Below, piece by piece: positions 40,701 through 50,960 of a stretch of DNA of 64,000 bases (positions are counted from its first letter, which is position 1; each line of letters opens with the position of its first letter). Location of the stretch: assembly GCA_958450365.1 (NCBI GenBank), contig CAUEEP010000924.1, positions 310,001 to 374,000 of the forward strand, in the 5' to 3' direction. Both the position numbers and the translations under genes were made by a program. This DNA is from Mesorhabditis belari. Its lineage: Eukaryota > Nematoda > Chromadorea > Rhabditida > Rhabditidae. A model generated the notes under the pieces. It was not told the DNA's origin. It was given only the letters and a program-made list of their open reading frames with translations, and ran no database searches.

Positions 40701-43700
40701 TTGAGACTTGTTCAGATAATTTAGCTTGTAATGTGTTAGCGGAACTTGTAAAACAGAATCGTTAGCGGCTAAGAAACAGTACCATGTACTGTTTCTTAGC
40801 CGCTAATGGTTCTGTTGGGTTAAAATAGAGACATAATTGATTGATTGATCTATGATTGATCATTGATCATTGATTTATCTATGATTGATCTATGGTTTTA
40901 CTCTTCCAAACGTTTTACAACCATACTTAGAGAGTTTTCTTTTGAATTAGATACATTTCGAAAGGAAGCTTAAGATTAAGAGGATAAGATTATCACTGGG
41001 TATTAGAAATTCTTCGAAATCTGTCACAGATAATAATATTGGGTTGGGGAAATGGAATGCCGGTCAAAATCAAAGATCAAAAATCAAAGAAACTTCTAAA
41101 ACTTCTAGCAAAACTTTGTCAAAAGATACGCGCTTTATATCAATAAAGAGGTCAACTAATTCTCTACAAAATAGCATTTAAAAGAGAACTCAAACAGCGC
41201 CTCAGCTCAACAAAAAGCCATTTCTTTCACAAAATCTATAAACTGTGATCTAGGGAAAACGGTTGGAGAGATATTGCTGAAAATTTGACAACTTATGTAA
41301 TTTAGTTTGCTCTATCTTTTTTATGTAGACATCAAAGAAGGTTTATGTGAAAGAAACTGTTCAAACGTTCAAACGGAAGTCGGACTTGACTAGCTGTGTT
41401 TGGGAGTCCATAAACTCGACGAAAGAAAAGCTTTTTGAAATCTCCCAAAAGTGATTTTGTAGAGAAATAGTGGAGTCTTTTGATGAAACAAATCGAGTGT
41501 TTAAAGAAGGCTTTATGCTTGCAAAAAGTGTCTTTAAACTTCGGCGCTATTTCATTCTCCCCAACCCATTACACAGCGATACTTAACGCTAAAAAGTACC
41601 TAGAACTAACTTATTTCGAGGTCATCATTAGAGATTTGTATGAATTATTAATTCATGAGATATCTATCGTATCTAATCCATGCCAATTTGTTAAATTGAA
41701 CACGAGTCTATCAGTCGTCAAGTCTATCTGATCGTTACCTCCAAGCGGATTCCCGAGCATCGAGCCAACGATCATATTCATGGTTGCGAGTTTAAAGAAT
41801 AAACAAGATGTAGAAAATTTGAAATACTTTGAGTTATCCTTTTTTAGAAAAGGAAGCTAAAGGATGGATGAGAAGAGAGGGATAGAAGGGGTAGAGGAGG
41901 GAAGATCCGGAGAAGAGGGGAAGAGAGAGGGGCGGGCCCACTCCCCCCCTCCTTGAGCCCCAATCTCCCCCATCCCTCTTCAGCCTTGAAAAGAAAAGGC
42001 TCCGATCTCTCCAATATTTCCCCATTCTTTCCCAGCTAGCATTATTTCGCTGTCTTTCCTCTCTTTTCCCTATATCCCATCTTTCTTTTTTTCCCCGCGT
42101 TTCTTTCTTTCTTTCTTTCTTCCTTTCTCCTTCCCTTCTGTCCTTCTTCCTTTCTCCTTCCCTTCTTCCCTTCTTTCCTTCTTCCTTTCTCCTTCCCCCT
42201 TCTTTCTTTCCTTCTTTCTTTCTTTCTTTTTCTTTTTTTCGGGAAATGAGCTGAATTTTATCAAGTTTAGTTTTGATGTTTTCATCAAGTAAGTTTTGAT
42301 CTTTTGATCCAAATCCTTTCTTCAAGTTCAAGAAAGGATTTGGATTTCAAGAAAAGACAAAGTAAAGATTGAAAACCTCTAATAAGCTTTGAGAAAAGCA
42401 AGCTCGTTTTTAACCAGAGTTGGTAAGAAAATCCAAATTCCAAAGCCAAACCAAGCAAAAGCTAAGATTTTGAGTAAAATTCAATAGTATGGTTGAAATT
42501 CTAGGTCAAAATCAATTGAAAGCCATTGCCTTTAGCTTGGGTAGTTTTTAGCTTGGCTAGTTTTTAGCTTGGCTAGTTTTTTCTAGCCAAGCTTTTCTTC
42601 GTTTTCTTTGTTTCTGTGTTTTTATCAACCCTGATCATTATTATAATACACTGCTGGATATGATGATCGAAACGATGAATAAAGCTGGGAAAAGCTATTG
42701 AGAAATTGCTAGGAAATTGGCCGTTCACCCCACCAGTACCTTTCTCAACGATCCAGAATATGTCAGAATGAAACATACGGGACGAACGCCCGGCACTACA
42801 AAGAACAACGACTAATCATTTGAGCAAAAGGAAGCAAGAAAAGAAGATGATCGAAGCGATGAATCAAGCTGGGAACAGCTATCGAGAAATTACCCGGAAA
42901 ATTGGCCGTTCACACCATCAGTACCTTTCTCAACGATCCATAATATGGCAGAATGAAAGGTATGGGACGAAAGCCAAGCACAAAAAAGCGGAAACGACTA
43001 ATCACTCGAGAAGCATTATAATACGTTTCCTCCGAAAATGTTTATTGTTATTGAACAAGTTCAATTTTCTATTTCTAACAACAATTAATCCCGATGCCTA
43101 ACCAATTAACTTAATTTTTCCTTTTTTTTTTTTCTTTCTTTACATTTTTCTGACCCTGGGAAGGGTCTCCCCATCGTGATGGATTGCCCGCAACTTGGGC
43201 CTCTCTTCAGACTCTTCCAGCTTCGCGTTTGAGGCAAAAATTCTGCCGAATTCTTTCATTCTATTGACTAGACATTTTTTTTCTTTCTTTTTTCTTTTTG
43301 CGAGCTTTCATGCGGGAGGTTTCCGCTTCTCAACCAGAGAGCAACGGGTTCAAATGGAAATTTTCGAGGAGGGAACGAGTGGAGATTTTTTGGAGAAGAG
43401 ACAATATTGAAAGATTGGATTATCCTCTGGAATAACTAGGTTTTTCAAATTGTTAGGATGTTAATTGGTAACTATTTTGTAATTTGGAAAATTTGAGAAA
43501 AGGGAAGGGGCAATCTAGGGCAATCTTTTAGATGACTTGACTAGCTTTTGTTGTTGCGCAAAGATGCGCTTTTGTCAGAAATTTATCAGATTAAATTCTT
43601 TGAGTAGCTTCATCTAGCAAGATCTTTATTTATTTGCTCTTTAGAATTGTTTACATTCAATTATTTTTGTCAACTTTTCAACAAAACCAACCTTTCATCT

Positions 43701-43746
43701 CGTTTAACTTCCCGCCGACCATCTGCTTCATCACAAAGCTTGCCAT
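28759..43746 (-). CDS. cpx-1: Complexin (SNARE-binding regulator of exocytosis), complete
   Basis: Complexin clamps and promotes synaptic-vesicle fusion by lying in the groove of the assembled SNARE bundle. Minus-strand exons: 43746-43692, 35486-35416, 30100-30002, 29944-29818, 29016-28978 and 28862-28759. Phases agree throughout and give 164 residues. Exon 1 encodes MASFVMKQMVGGKLNEMK, the conserved N-terminus. The central SNARE-binding helix is ERRKDKHRKMEQEREKMRQG (residues 52-71), followed by IRDKYNI, whose Lys-Tyr pair contacts the SNARE complex in mammals. The C-terminus has an amphipathic segment ending GFLPFGK, suited to binding curved membrane, and no CAAX box. Donors are weak (GTTGGT twice, GTCAGT after exon 4). 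Failure to splice at GTCAGT would give a shorter form ending SQFTQ at 29801. Intron 1 is about 8.2 kb, repeat-filled. Confidence 0.94.
29213..29513. mobile_element. Small MITE in complexin intron, CAGGACGACCCATA ends
   Basis: Ends CAGGACGACCCATATC and, inverted, CAGAGTGGCCCATAATC, with TA on both sides. The interior is AT-rich and has no coding sequence. It is related to the MITE at 24838. Confidence 0.6.
30379..30929 (-). mobile_element. Mariner-type element with decayed transposase end
   Basis: CGGTTGGTGAATTGAAAACT at the left and the inverted GGTGAATTGAAAACTGCCGG at the right. A further left end lies at 30249, so a second element is nested or duplicated. The minus frame 30443-30523 reads YYERGIRKLPVKWAEVVNNN then GNYLE, the C-terminus of mariner transposases. 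The rest is replaced by foldback arms. Confidence 0.8.
31635..31842. repeat. Long hairpin
   Basis: The left arm includes CTTTGTAGTAACAGTAGC and TATAGCAAACTTATCAATTC; the right arm carries their complements. The inner 28 bp pair exactly around a very short loop, and the outer part pairs with a few mismatches and a duplicated segment. It is in complexin intron 2. Confidence 0.7.
32761..32832 (-). pseudogene. tRNA-like sequence, left arm of foldback
   Basis: The minus strand reads TAGCTCATTGGTAGGG (A box) and GCGGGTTCGAGTCCCG (B box with paired T stem). The anticodon arm is abnormal (TTACCGGGTAAG folds on itself with a three-base loop). It is identical over about 70 nt to the unit at 33720. Confidence 0.7.
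33720..33790 (+). pseudogene. tRNA-like sequence, right arm of foldback
   Basis: Identical to the minus-strand unit at 32761-32832; the two diverge, 5' ends facing each other. Followed by GATGTTTTGG. Confidence 0.7.
34887..35328. mobile_element. Inverted-repeat element, TIR TACCGTAAATACTGTAATAG (copy B)
   Basis: Same terminal sequence and internal units as copy A at 4249, in opposite orientation, with the internal 150-bp unit partly duplicated. It lies about 90 bp downstream (minus sense) of complexin exon 2. Confidence 0.8.
35695..36092. repeat. AGTACAGTAGTCTAC array in two blocks
   Basis: Units AGTACAGTAGTCTACAGT at 35695-35850 and again at 35983-36092, separated by 130 bp of unique sequence. 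Confidence 0.9.
36425..36830. repeat. 11-bp CAGCTAGAAAT minisatellite
   Basis: About 37 units of CAGCTAGAAAT or CAGCTAGAATC in mixed order. It lies in complexin intron 1. Confidence 0.92.
37438..37861. repeat. 100-bp direct repeats around a 230-bp open segment
   Basis: TTGAGTGTAGACGTTGAACT... at 37438 is repeated at 37763. Between them a plus-strand frame (37565-37762) reads SICEEVFLEYPSFSTKSSAF and is lysine/glutamate-rich, following the acceptor-like TTTACAG. I cannot tell a real exon from chance here. Confidence 0.45.
38601..38744 (+). CDS. Possible terminal exon, antisense in complexin intron 1
   Basis: It follows a textbook acceptor, TTTTTCTATTTCAG. Forty-seven codons end in TGA: LPEKFSFPLFETFKMRSLVQ, then a basic stretch including KGFLQGLFSKKERRFK. 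Codon usage looks coding and the frame is open from the acceptor. No upstream exon was found, and no homology is recognised. If real, it belongs to a gene nested antisense to complexin. Confidence 0.33.
   Translation, partial: LPEKFSFPLFETFKMRSLVQEKEKRGRTAKDKGFLQGLFSKKERRFK
38755..39050. repeat. Pyrimidine-rich CTTTCTTTTCC tracts
   Basis: Two blocks of TTTCTTTTCCTTTCTTTACC-like sequence, at 38755-38845 and 38960-39050. Confidence 0.8.
39557..39732. repeat. 21-bp TCTTGCTGGATCTTGCTAAGC array
   Basis: Eight to nine units of GCTGGATCTTGCTAAGCTCT. Open frames on both strands are artefacts. Confidence 0.9.
39941..40010 (-). pseudogene. tRNA-like sequence
   Basis: The minus strand reads TAGATCATTGGTATTTGCC (A-box region), CCTTTTAAGCTAGAAAGG (an anticodon-type hairpin without U33) and B box GAGTTCGAATCCC. 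The acceptor ends do not pair. Confidence 0.55.
40545..40811. repeat. AACTAAATAGCACTTAAACAG array and a perfect 19-bp-stem palindrome
   Basis: About six units of a 20-21-bp A-rich repeat lie at 40555-40690. At 40763-40803 AGCGGCTAAGAAACAGTAC is followed by a three-base loop and its exact complement; pairing continues outward with few mismatches. Confidence 0.75.
41039..41569. mobile_element. Mariner-like MITE, TIR TTGGGTTGGGGAAATGGAAT
   Basis: TA, then TTGGGTTGGGGAAATGGAAT, and at the right end TTTCATTCTCCCCAACCCA. The inside is AT-rich, with TTCACAAAATCTATAAACTG and TTTGTAGAGAAATAGTGGAG. A diverged inverted relative is at 54893-55383. Confidence 0.7.
41875..42245. repeat. Purine tract and (TTTC)n/(CCTTCTT)n tract
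   Basis: 41875-41950 is a GA-rich tract on the plus strand. 42095-42240 is TTTCTTTC and TTCCTTCTTCC. The long Lys/Glu/Arg-rich minus frames here are low-complexity artefacts. Confidence 0.85.
42650..43010 (+). pseudogene. Tandemly duplicated Tc1/Tc3-type HTH domain
   Basis: Two units of about 165 bp in tandem. The first (42657-42812) has an in-frame TGA after AGKSY. The second (42820-43010) reads MIEAMNQAGNSYREITRKIG then RSHHQYLSQ, followed by a frame running off into unrelated sequence. This is the N-terminal DNA-binding domain of Tc3-like transposases without any catalytic domain. A third and part of a fourth unit are at 54738-54890. Confidence 0.7.
43140..43259 (-). CDS. 39-codon open frame, possible short coding segment
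   Basis: The minus-strand ATG at 43259 opens MKEFGRIFASNAKLEESEER, then PKLRAIHHDGETLPRVRKM and stop. The frame stays open upstream of this ATG to about 43310. The sequence is unusually non-repetitive and GC-rich for this intron, and lies 430 bp downstream of complexin exon 1, on the same strand. It could be an unused or alternative exon, but splice sites (AACGCGAAG, AGGGTCAGA) are poor. Confidence 0.25.
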   Translation of the reverse strand: MKEFGRIFASNAKLEESEERPKLRAIHHDGETLPRVRKM

Positions 43747-44265
43747 TTTTGCAAAATCTTTTGATCAATCCTCTTCTTCAAAAGCTTGACTGAGTTTTTA
43801 TCTGAAAATTAAATATAAACCAAATACCTAGCAGATTAAAACAAAGAAAAGTCATCTGAAAAGCAAAAACATAGACAAAATGAAGGAGAAGTGATGGATA
43901 AAGCTCTTTTAGAGTCAAATATTGCAGATTAGAGCTAAAAACAAGAACAACAACGATAAAGCAATGATCTTTTGGTAGATCGTTAGTGGATTTGGTAGTC
44001 AAGGTAACTTGGCACATCATCTAGAGCACTACCAAAACAAACAAAAAGAGGGTGGTGGCTACTGTTGCGCAACTCGCCATAACTTTTTTTTAAATAGACC
44101 AATCTTTATGATTTTGGTGTCAATTTGTTGTACTTGTTGAGATCTACAAAATGACACCAAAAGCCTAACCTAAAGATTGACCTACTTGGAAGAAAGTTAT
44201 CCAATAGCCACTCCCTCCCCCCAAAAGAGTATGTACTGTTTCCCAAAGTTACACCAAAGCCTGCT

Positions 44266-44745
44266 TTGCGAGCTTATGATTAGTTCACTGATATGCTATG
44301 TACAAATCGATTTACACTAAGAGACACCAAGAGATCAATGGAAATTTGGTTGTGTATGCAAAAGAGTTCAAGAGTTGGAGCTTGGAGCTTTCACTAGAGG
44401 TGCCATTAAAAGTTTAGGTGTATCAAAAACGCTTGTGTGTCAACGTTTGTCACGTTTGCTGCTAGCCACTCTCTTGAAATAATAAAATTCTGACGACAAA
44501 TGCCTTTCGGACCGTCCACCGTACTTTCAGACGTTTCCGCGCCTGAAACACTATAGGGAAAAGCTAGGAAAGCAATATAGTTCACTGATATGCTATGTAC
44601 GAATCGATTTACACTAAGAGATCAATAGAAATTTGGTTGTGTAGGCAAAAGAGTCCAAGAGTTGGAGCTTGGAGCTTTCACTAGAGGTGCCATTAAAAGT
44701 TTAGGTGTGTCAAAAACGCTTGTGTGTCAACGTTTGTCACATTTG
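44266..44745. repeat. Direct repeat, 170 bp, twice
   Basis: TTCACTGATATGCTATGTAC... at 44284 recurs almost unchanged at 44580, with a 12-bp indel (GACACCAAGAGA). It lies upstream of complexin exon 1, where a promoter would be expected. No core promoter signal is recognisable. Confidence 0.75.
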
Positions 44746-45354
44746 TGTCAAATGAATTACATTCATCCGATGTACGGGAGACTTCAAATTCAACAGTGAT
44801 GTTATTAAAAATAGATGCAATAAAAAAAGGATTCCAATTCCAAAATTTGAGTGAATTGTCAAAAACTTCAACAAGTAGCGATCATTGCGCAATGACGGGA
44901 TTCTCAAATATGGGAAAGAGAAGTTTCACACTTCAGGAGAGGAAAGAGGAGAGGAAAGTGAGTGGAAAGGAAAGAGGGGCATAAGCCCGACAATTTGTTG
45001 AGAGGGTTTGAAAGTGTTGTCGACGATTTTCATGCTACATCGAAAAAGCGCGACTCCCTCAGGGCATTGCTGAGATTTCCACGAGCATTGCTTCCTCTTT
45101 TCCCGTTTCCCAGAGATCTCTCGTAAATTGGGGCACTTTTCTGTCCGCTTTAACCCCATCGAACCTTTTTGAGTTGAAAAGCTTCTGTTTTATAGAGAAT
45201 TTTAAAAGCAAAAGGGGTTGGCGTTGGTTTTGAAATGTTTGACAATTAGAAAAATGGAAAATGGAGTTTTAAAAGTTGCACTTGCACCAAAAATCTATCG
45301 ATTTTCTATCAGATCAAATCTATCGATTTATCCAATGGCTGACGATAGATATAA

Positions 45355-45665
45355 ATCCAGTATCCAGTATCTCTAAATTTGGTTTCTTATCTCTCTAAAT
45401 TTGGTTCCTTATCTCTCTAAATCTGGTTCCTTATCTCTCTAAATCTGGTTCCTTATCTCTCTAAACCAGTATCCAGTATCTCTCTAAATATGGTTCCTTA
45501 TCTCTAAATCTTACTTCCCGTATTTCCCCTAAACAGTAATGCACCCGCTAAACAGCTTCGCCTAAATTCCTCGAAATCTCGAGAACCGCTCCATATCTCT
45601 AAATTTGGCTCCTTATCTCTCTAAATTTGGTCTCTTATCTCTCTAAATTTGGTTTCTTATAAATA
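45355..45665. repeat. TTATCTCTCTAAATTTGGTTCC array
   Basis: About ten units of 21-22 bp (ATCTCTCTAAATTTGGTTTC), interrupted by 100 bp of unique sequence. Confidence 0.85.
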
Positions 45666-46277
45666 GATATAAATCCAGTAAATCCTTATTTAACATTCAA
45701 ACCATTAACAAAAGCCATAAAAATTAAAGAAACATCAACAAAAGCCATAAAAATTTTCAAAACAAGAGCCAAGAAAACCAAGAAAACAAGAAAACCACTT
45801 GTCTAATCAATTCGTCCAATTGAACAAATTATTCTTTTCTTTTCTGAAAAAAACAGGTGAAATCACGAATGATAATGAGTCACAAAGCAAAGGAAAAGTC
45901 TGAAAGCAATAAAATTTTTAGAGCTATGATTTTGATCAGAAATCAGATGCAAACAAGAAATGAAAATTGATGAGGAACAGCAGAAAAACTGTAAAAGTTT
46001 TGCAAGAAAGATCCGTTTCAAGAAAGTTTTGCAGTTTGCAAGAAAGATTCGTTTTAAATATTCGTCTATTTAAAAAAAAAGGAATCGATTATTGTTGCAA
46101 AATACTGTATCAAAATTAAGTCAAATAATGAAAATGATCGAGCTTTACAGCTTTCAAATGCAAGATACAGGATTAATGCGAATTTTTGACTTCAAACATC
46201 ATTGTCCGGAAGTCCGGAAGATGAAAAAGCCAATAATTTTATAGATTCAATATTGACATAGCAATTGAGCACTTCTA

Positions 46278-46968
46278 CAGAATGCGGCAACATTATGGAG
46301 CGACAATTAATCGTAATTTTCGCAACGAGCAACAATTTATTCATGAAATTAAGAAAAAACAAATTAAGACAAACAAACAAACAAACAAAACAAAAAACAA
46401 AAACAAACAAATTCATTACAACATAAGCATTTTTAAATCACAAAATGCCCACCATTTGCAGCAATACATTTCTTCAAGCGCTTGGGAACGCCTTTTACTT
46501 CTGTAAAAGACTTTTGCCGACGTTTACCTTTTGGATAGTAGTGAAAGAAATCGAATCTCATGCCTTAAACAAGTTCCGTCCCGTTCCCGCTTCAAAGAGT
46601 CGATTGATGTCTGGGATTTAGCACAAGCTTTTGTCTTCAGAATAGGCCAAATAGAATAATCGAGAGGGTTGAGATCAGGCGAGTTTGATGGTCATTCACC
46701 AGGAGTCTGTGAGCGCTGATCCGATCTGGAAAGTTCCAATCAACGGTCATCCAATCTGGAAAGATCCAATCAACGGTCATCCAATCTGGATTGGTTCTTA
46801 GCGATCCACTCTTGAACCTGGATCCTTTCCTTGATTCGAAAATCCTTTTTTCTTTTCAGATCTAATAACAGAGTGTTTAATAACAGCCAAAAACATGAAA
46901 AAGAAAAAAGAAAAAACAAGATAAAACAGCTGATTGCAAAGTTCATTCGATAATTTTGCCGCACTCTG
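46278..46968 (-). mobile_element. Decayed maT/Tc1-like transposon
   Basis: TIRs CAGAATGCGGCAACATTATG and, inverted, CAGAGTGCGGCAAAATTATC, with TA duplication on both sides. On the minus strand near 46640-46700 frames with shifts give SPDLNPLDYSIW-like sequence followed by LKTKACAKSQT, typical of maT/DD37D-type transposases. The element is about 690 bp, so about half of the usual length is lost. Confidence 0.8.
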
Positions 46969-47996
46969 TAATATGAGAAATTCTATCGTGGCAAGAAAAG
47001 ATTCTGATTCAAGTTTTAAGCAAAATAAAATAAAACCAAATGGATATCAAGATGAAAACTTTCGAAACGATCGAATAGAAGAAGAGCTTCTCCATCTCAG
47101 TGAGGTATTCACTTGTGAATTATGGACGAGAATAGGGAAAAGAAATGAAAAAGAAAAGAAGAGGCCAATCATTTCGACCTTTTCCTCTTTTCTTTTACCC
47201 ATCTGGGAATGGATGGATGGGGATACTCTTGGGGAATTAACCCTCGCACTATAAAAAAAAGAAAACGAAAGAAATGCTTTGATGTTTGAAGAAAAAAGCT
47301 TTCAAACTGTAGATTCTCTCTTTGCCTCTGGACAACTTTGCCTCTGAACGAACTCTCAAATGAACGAATTTCTAAGTTACGCATTGGATTTGTAAAAAAT
47401 TGATCACAAATTTTAATAGTAGAATTTGATAGGAAATCACTTAACGGGATAGGAAATTTTTAGCAAAGATACAACTAAAATTAAGGCCAAAAAATTAAGG
47501 CAAAAATTGATCCCAAGAATTTGGGCATAGCGTGGAAATGAATCAAAATACAATTTATGTTTGCTCGCCAAACTCTGCGAGTTTTTACTCGCTATAAACA
47601 TAATATCATTTTTCTCATAAGCTTTTCTGATATGATGTATTGTCCACCAATTTTGAGGTTGGATTTATTCCAATTTATCCCAAAAATTTATTTATTCCAA
47701 TTTATTCCAAAAACCAGTGTTATAAACTAAATTACACTATTGAAAATTGTCCAGAATGAAAATTTGTCAAAAATTTCTCCTTTTAAACACGATTAACCAC
47801 GAAATAGCCCTTGGCGGGTTACGGTAAACAGCTTAGAAGAAAAATACCATTTACTGCTCAAAACATTCAAACAAAACAAATAAAAGAGAAGAAATCCAAG
47901 AAAAATTGATCCAAGGTTGATCGAATTCGGGACTGGTTCGCGGCGGTAAATGCCAGTGCGCCATGGTAACACTGGTTTGGAGGGCTTCGATGGCCT

Positions 47997-48262
47997 CATG
48001 AGCACGAGCATGAGCCATGAGGCCTCACGAGCATGAGCCATGAGGCCTCACGAGCATGAGCCATGAGGCCTCACGAGCATGAGCCATGAGGCCCACGAGC
48101 GCCAGGGGCCCACGAGAGAGCCAGAGGCCCAGAGACTCATGAGTGAGCCATGAGGCCTCACGAGACCACGAGATAGCCATGAGGCCTCACGAGACTCATG
48201 AGATGAGCCATGAGGCCTCACGAGACTCATGAGCATGAGCCATGAGGCCTCACGAGACTCAT
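47997..48262. repeat. GAGCCATGAGGCCTCACGA array
   Basis: About eleven units of CATGAGCCATGAGGCCTCAC with indels. It is GC-richer than its surroundings. Confidence 0.9.
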
Positions 48263-48750
48263 GAATCGCTTGCAGGGTCTAAAAGGTTTCCTAAAGAGTC
48301 ACTCATAACTTAAACATTCAAAAAGGGAACCCCTTATGCCAGGCATGTATGTCAGGTTGCGAACGTTTACGCGGCCGCACAAAGAACAGCTTGCCAGTCA
48401 TTTACATACAGATTTTTCTTTTGCTTTGTAGATGGTACAAAAAGAAGATATTGCTCTAAAAATTTGTACCCGGCGGTTTTCGGGAACGGGCAATCGATTG
48501 GACGAGCTCTTTTCTCTGTAACCTCCAATATGAGCCATCATTTGAGCATTAATTTGAGCAGCAATCAAGTTTGTCAGTCTATAAAATGATCTAAATGTCT
48601 AAGGAGTCTAAAAAAAGCAAAAAAGCTAAGCAAATCCTGAATTCGGTAAACAATTGCATAAAGTGATTGTTTATCATTCAAAAGAATCACCAAATCGATT
48701 GTTTATATCGTCAAATGGGCGCTCAAAAAGAGACGCCTTTTTGGGAGTGA

Positions 48751-48972
48751 AAAGAAAAAGAAAAAAAAGGCAAAAATGCAAATGTAATTAGCTTCCGGGC
48801 AGCCGTTTTCGATTCGAAAAAAGATGTGAAATTTCTAGGTGAAAAAAAAGTGGGAAACGGGAAAAACGAAGCGAATTTGCGAATTGGCGTCGAAATTGAA
48901 AACGTTTCGAATTTTGGGAAAACAATTTGTGATGAGTTGATTGCTTTAAACAAAAAAGCATTTGAAGTTTGA
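48751..48972 (+). CDS. Possible terminal exon, unidentified
   Basis: A plus frame without an obvious ATG is open for 73 codons to TGA at 48970. An acceptor-like CCGGGCAG at 48802 would start it at AVFDSKKDVKFLGEKKVG. It continues LRIGVEIENVSNFGKTICDE and ends LNKKAFEV. Composition is balanced and not repetitive, unlike most frames here. There is no homology and no neighbouring exon. The antisense frame is also open, so coding status is unsure. Confidence 0.25.
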   Translation, partial: KEKEKKGKNANVISFRAAVFDSKKDVKFLGEKKVGNGKNEANLRIGVEIENVSNFGKTICDELIALNKKAFEV

Positions 48973-49086
48973 CTTTTCGAGAACAAAACAAAGTCAGAAT
49001 TCTGAATTTTTCTAAAGCAAAAACAATGAAAAACAATTAAAAACAATCAAAAAGAAACCAAACCGGCAAAAACTTTAACTTTTCTG

Positions 49087-49312
49087 TGGGAGTGGGACAA
49101 ATTCGACCTTTTTTTTGGGCACCCGGACATTTGCGCACCTTTTTTTCCGCACTTAGCCCATTAGCGCACCTTTTTTCGCGTTTTAAAAAAGCTTTTAAAT
49201 ACTTTCGCGTTTTAAAAAAGCTCTGAAAGCCAATATTAACCAATTTCTATTCCAAAAGTTGTTTTTCTATTTTTCTAGGTAATTTTAGGGCGTAGAATCG
49301 AAATTTTGAGAC
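49087..49312. mobile_element. Solo arm of the GGGAGTGGGACAAATG MITE
   Basis: GGGAGTGGGACAAATTCGAC followed by about 200 bp matching one arm of the element at 3281, including TAGGTAATTTTAGGGCGTAG. The other arm is missing. Confidence 0.75.
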
Positions 49313-49390
49313 ATCGACATCGTCACATATTAGTTAAGCTTCAGTATAGCTTTATAATTATAAAAAAGCAGCGCAAAGTCAAGGTTGAAT

Positions 49391-49457
49391 GGCACTAAGG
49401 GGGTAGAACTTGGATCTTGTGCATCGTAGACAAGCGCCCTCTCAACTGCGCCACGGC
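49391..49457 (-). pseudogene. tRNA-like sequence, left partner of a head-to-head pair
   Basis: The minus strand reads TGGCGCAGTTGAGAGGGCGC, CTTGTCTACG and a damaged B box AAGTTCTACCCC, ending AGTGCCA. The same ending is found in the partner at 49611. Confidence 0.6.
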
Positions 49458-49610
49458 AACGTTCCGTTAGCCGGCTTTTTCTAGCTGTATGTTTGAGGGA
49501 TGACACATAGTTGCCCCCAAACGACTGACGCACGGTTGCCCAGCTAGAAAAGGCTGTTACGCGGGTTTTTCTAGCTGGATGTTTGGGGGATGACCCGTCG
49601 TCGCTATGGC

Positions 49611-49682
49611 GCATGGCGCAGTCGGGAGGGCGCTTGTCTACGGACCCCGCAGACCCCCGGGTTCGACCCTCCGTAGTGCCAC
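49611..49682 (+). pseudogene. tRNA-like sequence, right partner of a head-to-head pair
   Basis: TGGCGCAGTCGGGAGGGCGC, CTTGTCTACGG and B box GGGTTCGACCCTCC, ending AGTGCCA. It is of the same family as 21688-21758. Confidence 0.65.
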
Positions 49683-49795
49683 TCAATCAATCATGACTTT
49701 TCAATTTTTTGATTGAAATAGCACAACTACCATCTATTTAAGGTTTTCTAAAAACGTTTTAGCTTTATTGGTCAAAAGACGGCTGAGAAAAAGCC

Positions 49796-49880
49796 TTTAC
49801 AGACAGACGGACAGACAAACGGACAGACAAACGGACAGACGGACAGACAGACGGACAGACAGACAGACGGACAGACATAC
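49796..49880. repeat. (GACAGACG)n short tandem repeat
   Basis: GACAGACGGACAGACAAACG units. The related CTGTCTGTCTG occurs at 21556 and AGACAGACAGAAAG at 26775. Confidence 0.9.
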
Positions 49881-50407
49881 ACTTCTATTTTATATAGAGC
49901 GTAGTTAGATGCCATTAATCACAATGACCATTCTCGCGTCAGGGACACGTAATTTTTTTTGCTGCGTTTTTCACCGCCTCTCACCTCTCATAAATTTTTG
50001 ATAAGCGCCAAAGCTCAGCGTGATCGTTTGAAGAGAAATCGGACACGAAAAAGAAAGCTTTTTAGACCAAAAAGAGTCAAAGTTTATCAAAAAAAGACTA
50101 AATTGCTCATAAATGACGTATAAAAATTGCTTGGTTTTGACGAAATTGCAAAGATTCTCTGCATAAAATCACACTTTTATGAGAAATGAGGAATTTTCTT
50201 TTTTTTCTTTCTTCCACCCCTTCCTGAACTCAATTCGAACTTCCGGTGGAGAGGAATTTCTGAGGTTTTCCATTTTTGGATTAGCTTACAAGTTTGGGAA
50301 AATTGAGTGATGATTTAAGTGAGAAAATCGGATTGGAAAATCGGGAATGGTGAACGGAAATTGTGAAATCCGAGTTTTATATAAATACTTTATTTAGAAA
50401 GAAATAA

Positions 50408-50814
50408 GGGGGTGGGACAAATGCGACCTTTTTTTTTGCGCACCTGGACATTTGCGCACCTTTTTTGCTGGAAAAGGCCTTAGGAAAGGTCGTAGAGTTT
50501 CAAAAATGTTTTCATAGAAGGGAATCGTATGCGTAGATTCAGAATTTTGACAAATCAGATCTCGCTGACACGTCAAATTTGGGCTAAAAGGCAAAAACTA
50601 CGCAACTTAACGCTTTTCCGCAGTTTTTGCCTTTTAGCCCAAATTTGACGTGTCAGCGAGATCTGATTTGTCAAAATTCGGAATCTACGCATACGATTCC
50701 CTTCTATGAAAACATTTTTGAAGCTCTACGACCTTTCCTAAGGCCTTTTCCAGCAAAAAAAGGTGCGCAAATGTCCAGGTGCGCAAAAAAAAAGGTCGCA
50801 TTTGTCCCACTCCC
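50408..50814. mobile_element. Palindromic MITE, GGGACAAATGCGAC, 8-bp TSD (second subfamily)
   Basis: Ends as in the element at 3281 but with a different interior (arms include TGGAAAAGGCCTTAGGAAAG). Flanked by the 8-bp direct repeat AGAAATAA (50400-50407 and 50815-50822). Arms pair over almost the whole length. The two 60-130-codon frames in it are mirror images and not genes. Confidence 0.9.
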
Positions 50815-50960
50815 AGAAATAAAGTGCGAAAACGACATGAAAAATGTACCAGATAAAAGATCACAAAGTCACTTAAAATGTAACGAAGTCGCCCTTTTAA
50901 AATCAGACACAGTGGAGACCAAACGCAACTTTTCGGGAAGGGCATTCTATTATTATCAAA

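Noticed and set aside
42070..42331. Lys/Glu/Arg-rich minus frames resembling a coiled coil
   Set aside because: Low-complexity (TTTC)n/(CCTTCTT)n sequence read on the complementary strand.
44724..45159. Overlapping plus (86 codons) and minus (77 codons) frames
   Set aside because: Both look moderately coding in composition, begin inside or next to a duplicated segment, and have no splice support or homology.
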